Source: VBOC01 sp964512655 (GTDB lineage Bacteria; Bacteroidota; Ignavibacteria; UBA10030; SZUA-254). Taken from it: a stretch of DNA of 64,000 nucleotides. Shown here in pieces: positions 60,367 through 64,000 of this stretch. The position numbers and the translations under genes are program-made. The notes beneath the pieces are model-generated. The model saw only the letters and a program-made list of their open reading frames with translations, had not been told where the DNA came from and searched no databases. The DNA lies in NCBI GenBank assembly GCA_964512655.1, contig CAZEJT010000001.1, positions 620,001 to 684,000 on the forward strand, read 5' to 3'. Each line of letters opens with the position of its first letter. The stretch's first letter is position 1.

Positions 60367-61425
60367 ATGCCTCCGCAACAGCTGACGAATACGGCGGCTA
60401 CATCGCATGGTGGGGGAGAGTATAGGGTTTTGCGGGAGTCGGCCGGGTATCTGAAACGGGGAGCAGGCTTCCTAGAACTGCGTGGGGGGGAACCGATCGA
60501 GTTTCTCCACAGGCTTTCAACCAATGAATTGCGCGACCTCGCCGTGTGGAAAACCCGCCCGACAGTTCTCACAACGGAGAAGGGGAGGATAGTGGATCTC
60601 ATTCGTGTCCTCCGCCTCCCGGACCGTGTACTCCTCATGACGGGGGAGGGGACTGGCGATCGCGTCCGGTCGTGGCTCAACAAATTCATTATCATGGAAG
60701 ATATCACTGTTGTAGATGTAAGCTCTGATTATACAAGGCTTTCTATCATCGGACCCGAAGCCGCTTCTATCCTTCGGAAGCTTTTGGGGGCTTCTCCCCC
60801 GGAATCCGGTGATATAATAGCACCTCTCAAGGAGAGTCGTGACCTGATCCTGCTTCGCAACTCAGAATGGCCGCTCCCTGCCTACGAGGTTATAGGCCGG
60901 CCTGACCCGGTGAGCGCCATTCTCGCCGTGCTAGAAGGAATTTCCCCCGAAACAGCAGGGATCCGTTCGGTAAGCCAGGAGTCTTTGGATCTGCTCCGCA
61001 TAGAAACCGGGATGCCCGCAATTGGAACGGAACTAACAGAAGAAGTTAATCCGCTCGAGGCCGGCCTGGGGACGTACGTTAGCTTTATGAAGGGTTGCTA
61101 CATCGGACAAGAAGTCATTGCGCGGCTCGACACGTACAAGAAGCTTCAAAGGACATTGAAGGGCTTCATCTTCCCCCATGGCACGGGGTCCCATATGCCG
61201 GGTAGACTGCAACTCAACGGATCGGACGTAGGGTGGACTACAAGTCATGCCTATTCTCCCTTGATTCAACGTGAGATTGCGCTTGGGTACCTCAAGATAA
61301 TTCCAGACCTTGCCGTCGTCGATTTTGCCGCGCGAGAGGGAACGTCAGTTCTCCAGGTGGAGGTGTCGGATCTGCCATTCACGGGTTCAATGACGAAAGC
61401 GCCCGCTCTTGGTGAACAGGGATAG
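60367..61425 (+). CDS. ygfZ: Folate-binding Fe-S cluster repair protein YgfZ/GcvT-like
   Basis: 352 aa. The family motif KGCYIGQEVIARL (KGCYxGQE) with the functional Cys is at about residue 240. The N-terminal domain is related to GcvT (LSTNELRDL, TTEKGRIVDLIRVL). YgfZ helps some Fe-S enzymes (MiaB among them) using tetrahydrofolate. That role is relevant to a genome with many radical SAM enzymes. Overlaps the following reductase gene. Confidence 0.93.
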   Translation: MPPQQLTNTAATSHGGGEYRVLRESAGYLKRGAGFLELRGGEPIEFLHRLSTNELRDLAVWKTRPTVLTTEKGRIVDLIRVLRLPDRVLLMTGEGTGDRVRSWLNKFIIMEDITVVDVSSDYTRLSIIGPEAASILRKLLGASPPESGDIIAPLKESRDLILLRNSEWPLPAYEVIGRPDPVSAILAVLEGISPETAGIRSVSQESLDLLRIETGMPAIGTELTEEVNPLEAGLGTYVSFMKGCYIGQEVIARLDTYKKLQRTLKGFIFPHGTGSHMPGRLQLNGSDVGWTTSHAYSPLIQREIALGYLKIIPDLAVVDFAAREGTSVLQVEVSDLPFTGSMTKAPALGEQG

Positions 61426-62170
61426 GGCCAGGAAACAGAACGAGAACCTTCCGGTCGCCATCGTTACAGGAGGAGGAAGACGTCTCGGACGGTATATCGC
61501 TCTCGCGCTCGGAGCTCATTCCTATCGTGTCATCGTCAATTACAACGATTCAAGGGAGGGAGCACACGAGACTGTTTCGAGGCTCCGGAAGGGGGGAGTG
61601 GAATCCCATGCTATTCGAGCCAATATCTCAAGGCCTCCGGAGGTTTCGGCTCTTGTCCAAAAAACACTCGACCTCTTCGGAACGCTCGATCTTCTGGTAA
61701 ATAACTCTGCGGTGTTTATCGACAGCCCTCTGCTCCGGACGACCGAAAGATTATGGGATACTACAATCAACATTAATCTCAAAGGGTCCTTCCTTTGTTC
61801 ACAGGCGGTTGCGCCCTTCATGTTGAAGCAGAAATCAGGTAAGATCATTAACATTGCATCGCTCGGCGGCATTCAGGCCTGGGCAAGGCATCTCCCGTAC
61901 AGCGTCTCGAAGGCAGGAGTCATCATGCTCACCCGGTGCCTCGCGAAGGAGCTGGCCCCACACATTCAGGTGAACGCGGTGGCCCCCGGGACGATCATCA
62001 TGGAAGGAGAGGAAGTTTCCGGAAGGCGCCATGTTCCTGTTTCGTCGATACCGTTGCAGCGTTATGGGAAACCGTCCGATATCACTGATCTCGTGGTTTT
62101 TCTGGCCACAACCGCATCATATATGACCGGCCAGGTCCTGGTAGCAGACGGCGGCCGGTCGATCCCGTAA
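61412..62170 (+). CDS. Short-chain dehydrogenase/reductase, pteridine-reductase-like
   Basis: 252 aa from GTG 61412 (TTG at 61409 also possible). Cofactor motif TGGGRRLGRYIA, NNSAVF, catalytic Ser-Tyr-Lys in NIASLGGIQAWARHLPYSVSK. The RRLG form of the glycine motif and VNYNDSREGAHETV are typical of pteridine or dihydromonapterin reductases (FolM/PTR1 type) rather than FabG. Overlap with ygfZ supports a folate or pterin link. Function not certain. Confidence 0.82.
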   Translation: MNRDRARKQNENLPVAIVTGGGRRLGRYIALALGAHSYRVIVNYNDSREGAHETVSRLRKGGVESHAIRANISRPPEVSALVQKTLDLFGTLDLLVNNSAVFIDSPLLRTTERLWDTTININLKGSFLCSQAVAPFMLKQKSGKIINIASLGGIQAWARHLPYSVSKAGVIMLTRCLAKELAPHIQVNAVAPGTIIMEGEEVSGRRHVPVSSIPLQRYGKPSDITDLVVFLATTASYMTGQVLVADGGRSIP

Positions 62171-62200
62171 TCCCGGAGTAGACGAAAAGAGAACCCAAAC

Positions 62201-63049
62201 GTGAAGGCATACAAAGACGCTGAATTTCTCAATAGTCCCGCGGCGAGAGAGATCCGCATACTTTCGGAGTTTCTTGAACCGAGGGCCCGCTTCCGACAGG
62301 AAGGCATCAGAAACACAGTTGTCGTCTTCGGATCGGCAAGAATTCTTCCGATGCCTGCCGCGAAGAAGAATCTCAGAGCGGTCGAGCGGGAATTCGCCGC
62401 CAAGAAGAAGGGAGGAAAAGCGCTTGTAGAAAAACTTGACCGTGCGGTTCATGCCGTTGAAATGTCAAGGTACTATGACGACGCGGTTAAACTCAGTTCT
62501 ATGCTTACGCGCTGGTCAAAAACTCTGAGCGAAGAGCGAAGATTCGTCATCTGTTCGGGTGGCGGCCCGGGTATCATGGAAGCTGCCAATAAGGGCGCTG
62601 CCGACGCGGGGGGAAGATCGGTCGGGTTGAATATCACACTGCCGTTCGAGCAGAAGTCGAATAGATTCGTCACAAAAGAGCTCAGTTTTGAGTTTCACTA
62701 CTTTTTCATGCGGAAGTTTTGGTTCGTTTACTTCGCAAAGGCTCTCGTGATGTTTCCCGGTGGCTTCGGCACTCTTGACGAGTTGTTCGAGGTCCTCACG
62801 CTCGTGCAGACAAAAAAAGTGAAGAAACCTATGGCGGTGGTGCTCTACGGGCGGAAGTATTGGGAAGAGGTCGTTAACTTCAACGCGATGGTCAAACACA
62901 ACACGATCGGCAGGAAGGACAGGCGCCTCTTCAAGGTGGTCGATACCCCCGAGGATGCCTTCAGGTATCTCAAGAAAGCCCTCATCCGGAACGGTAATGC
63001 ATGGAATCCCGGGAGCACGCGCCGAAAGGGGGGAGGCCTACTTGCCTAA
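62201..63049 (+). CDS. LOG-family (lysine decarboxylase-like) nucleotide hydrolase
   Basis: 282 aa, GTG start. Has CSGGGPGIMEAANKGA and the PGGFGTLDELFEVL motif (PGGxGTxxE) of the TIGR00730 family. Members cleave nucleotide 5'-monophosphates to base and ribose 5-phosphate, as in cytokinin activation. The N-terminal about 90 residues (with RFRQEGIRNTVVVFGSARI) are longer than in the smallest members. Role in bacteria is mostly unsettled. Confidence 0.9.
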   Translation: MKAYKDAEFLNSPAAREIRILSEFLEPRARFRQEGIRNTVVVFGSARILPMPAAKKNLRAVEREFAAKKKGGKALVEKLDRAVHAVEMSRYYDDAVKLSSMLTRWSKTLSEERRFVICSGGGPGIMEAANKGAADAGGRSVGLNITLPFEQKSNRFVTKELSFEFHYFFMRKFWFVYFAKALVMFPGGFGTLDELFEVLTLVQTKKVKKPMAVVLYGRKYWEEVVNFNAMVKHNTIGRKDRRLFKVVDTPEDAFRYLKKALIRNGNAWNPGSTRRKGGGLLA

Positions 63050-63070
63050 CTCCGCACGATGTAGTATATT
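63042..63070 (+). promoter_or_regulatory. ssrA promoter
   Basis: -35 TTGCCT (63042-63047), 17-base spacer, -10 TATATT (63065-63070), seven bases before the tmRNA 5' end at 63078. The -35 overlaps the end of the LOG gene. This is one of the clearest promoters in the window and calibrates the others. Confidence 0.8.
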
Positions 63071-63077
63071 GCTTCAA

Positions 63078-63429
63078 GGGGATGACATGGATTCGACGGA
63101 GACGAGAATGGTCTCGACTGCATCCCGTGCTCTCCGCGTTGCACGATAATAAAGCGGAAAACCATAAGTGCAGACTACAACTACGCACTGGCTGCTTAAT
63201 TAAAGCAACCCATCCTCTGCGGTCCCGACCGGCGGACTGCAACAGGGTGTCGACTTAGCCGGGATAGCCCCTCGGCTCCCTCAGGTCCGCGGGGTGAAGA
63301 TGAACTGAGGTAAGCCGCGCGTACCGCGTTTGCTCCGGTCACCGCGGAAGAGCTCACAAGAGCAGACTAAGGATGTAGAAGTCTTGATGGTTTTCTCTTC
63401 GGACCGGGGTTCGATTCCCCGCATCTCCA
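63078..63429 (+). ncRNA. ssrA: tmRNA (transfer-messenger RNA)
   Basis: 352 bases, one-piece form. The 5' end GGGGATGACATGG pairs with CATCTCC at 63422-63428, forming the alanyl acceptor stem; the T arm CGGGG-TTCGATT-CCCCG is beside it. The CCA end is not encoded (63430 onwards reads CTTG) and must be added. The mRNA-like part carries a tag frame ending YALAA. Rescues stalled ribosomes with SmpB. Confidence 0.95.
63170..63199 (+). other. tmRNA tag reading frame (ADYNYALAA)
   Basis: Resume codon GCA at 63170, then GAC TAC AAC TAC GCA CTG GCT GCT and stop TAA at 63197-63199. The hydrophobic YALAA end is the usual degradation signal for ClpXP and similar proteases. Confidence 0.88.
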
Positions 63430-63432
63430 CTT

Positions 63433-63456
63433 GAAGCCGCCTCGAAGGGCGGCTTC
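63433..63456 (+). terminator. Hairpin terminator after ssrA
   Basis: GAAGCCGCC (63433-63441), loop of six, GGCGGCTTC (63448-63456): a nine-base-pair stem starting four bases after the tmRNA 3' end. The tail ATTCATTC is only moderately T-rich, so termination may be partial. Confidence 0.65.
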
Positions 63457-63510
63457 ATTCATTCAGGGACTGCTGGAAGGGAGCCGCCTAAGGCTCTCAA
63501 AAGAATGGTT

Positions 63511-63539
63511 TTGCATTTCTCAATCAAAAGTCTGATCTT
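63511..63539 (+). promoter_or_regulatory. Possible dapF promoter, near-leaderless
   Basis: -35 TTGCAT (63511-63516), 17-base spacer, -10 GATCTT (63534-63539), GTG start of dapF eight bases further on. The -10 is weak, but spacing and position match the other near-leaderless promoters. Confidence 0.4.
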
Positions 63540-63547
63540 GGCGCTTC

Positions 63548-64000
63548 GTGACCGAAAGTAATAATAGAATTCCATTTGTCAAGATGAGCGGAGCGGGGAA
63601 CGACTTCGTCCTCGTCGACCAGTTTGAGCATCGGGGCTCGAGGGAGTGGTCGCGGCTTGCCGCAATTCTCTGCAACCGTCGATACGGAATAGGCGCAGAC
63701 GGGCTCCTGATCCTTGCTCCCAGCCGAACCTCCGATTTCAGAATGGACTACTACAACGCAGACGGGAGCTTCGGAGGGATGTGCGGCAACGGGGGACGGT
63801 GCGCGGCGGCCTACTACATGACAAAACACTCCCGAAACCAGGCACGCTTTGAAGCTCTCGGCGATTTCTACGCAGCGAGCCGGTCCGGTCCGAATATCAT
63901 CCTGCGGATGAAGAACCCCGTCGGAGTCCGCCTCAACATGAGCCTCACGATCGAGGGAATTTCCCTACCTTTCCACTTTATTGACACCGGGGCGCCGCAC
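63548..64000 (+). CDS. dapF: Diaminopimelate epimerase (partial, C-terminus off the window)
   Basis: 151 codons from GTG 63548 (first start after an in-frame stop at 63533) to the window end. FVKMSGAGNDFVLVD is the DapF N-terminus; RYGIGADGLLIL and MCGNGGRCAAAY carry the first catalytic Cys. The second active-site Cys lies beyond the window. Interconverts LL- and meso-diaminopimelate for lysine and peptidoglycan. Confidence 0.94.
   Translation, partial: MTESNNRIPFVKMSGAGNDFVLVDQFEHRGSREWSRLAAILCNRRYGIGADGLLILAPSRTSDFRMDYYNADGSFGGMCGNGGRCAAAYYMTKHSRNQARFEALGDFYAASRSGPNIILRMKNPVGVRLNMSLTIEGISLPFHFIDTGAPH

Noticed and set aside
63078..63430. Short protein-coding frames across the tmRNA
   Set aside because: The region folds as tmRNA with acceptor stem and T arm; only the tag frame is translated.

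Overview
The window is GC-rich, gene-dense bacterial chromosome without insertion sequences, phage genes or CRISPR arrays. Several features point to the FCB superphylum (Bacteroidota / Chlorobi / Ignavibacteria-like lineages): bacillithiol deacetylase BshB1, a Gram-negative envelope (BamD, lipoproteins), a PASTA-domain membrane protein directly upstream of rpe, FG-GAP and propeller surface proteins, an exported MXAN_6640-type protease with a FlgD-like C-terminus, and a tmRNA tag ending YALAA. The promoters I can read are not of the classical Bacteroides type (TTTG/TAnnTTTG). They are TTGnnn, exactly 17 bases, then a TATATT-like hexamer. The assignment to a phylum is inference.

Layout. 1-4107 (minus): a nucleoside uptake and salvage operon (cdd, tdk, BMP lipoprotein, double-ABC ATPase, permease cut by the window edge). 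4162-16048 (minus): a tightly coupled cluster of four B12-type radical SAM proteins in two paralogous pairs, two GT87-like membrane glycosyltransferases, a membrane metallophosphoesterase, two methyltransferases and a nucleotidyltransferase-like protein. This is the best candidate for an undescribed pathway, probably making a lipid or polyprenyl glycoconjugate. 16274-22395 (plus): PASTA protein, rpe, a crotonase, apt, tryptophanase and small proteins. 22403-25885 (minus): M28/PDZ peptidase, TolB-like propeller, exported peroxiredoxin. 26003-29859 (plus): aconitase and a propeller lipoprotein. 29881-32280 (minus): lon.

32573-46984 (plus): acetyl-CoA synthetase, an htpX remnant, glutamate dehydrogenase, bamD, a thioesterase, two exported proteins, and a cytochrome c maturation operon ccmABCDEF whose CcmE has the CxxxY haem motif. 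46988-51059 (minus): a metal-handling group (HMA lipoprotein, DUF2318 protein, Cys/Lys-rich secreted peptide, CopB-type ATPase). 51173-51898 (minus) bshB1, divergent from xseA-xseB-dxs and a run through an oxidoreductase, a SAM hydrolase-like protein, ribD and ribE (plus). 58966-64000 (plus): an unknown conserved protein, secG, tRNA-Lys, ygfZ, a short-chain reductase, a LOG protein, tmRNA and the start of dapF.

Two threads run through the window. First, genes are packed with start/stop overlaps (ATGA, GTGA, TTGA, TAATG), so translational coupling is the norm. Second, the uniform N17 promoters allow transcription starts to be placed, and in at least six genes the predicted start lies within about 0-2 bases of the start codon: leaderless or near-leaderless mRNAs. 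The divergent peroxiredoxin/aconitase promoters lack TTG -35 boxes and instead share a symmetric inverted repeat, which looks like an undescribed operator.
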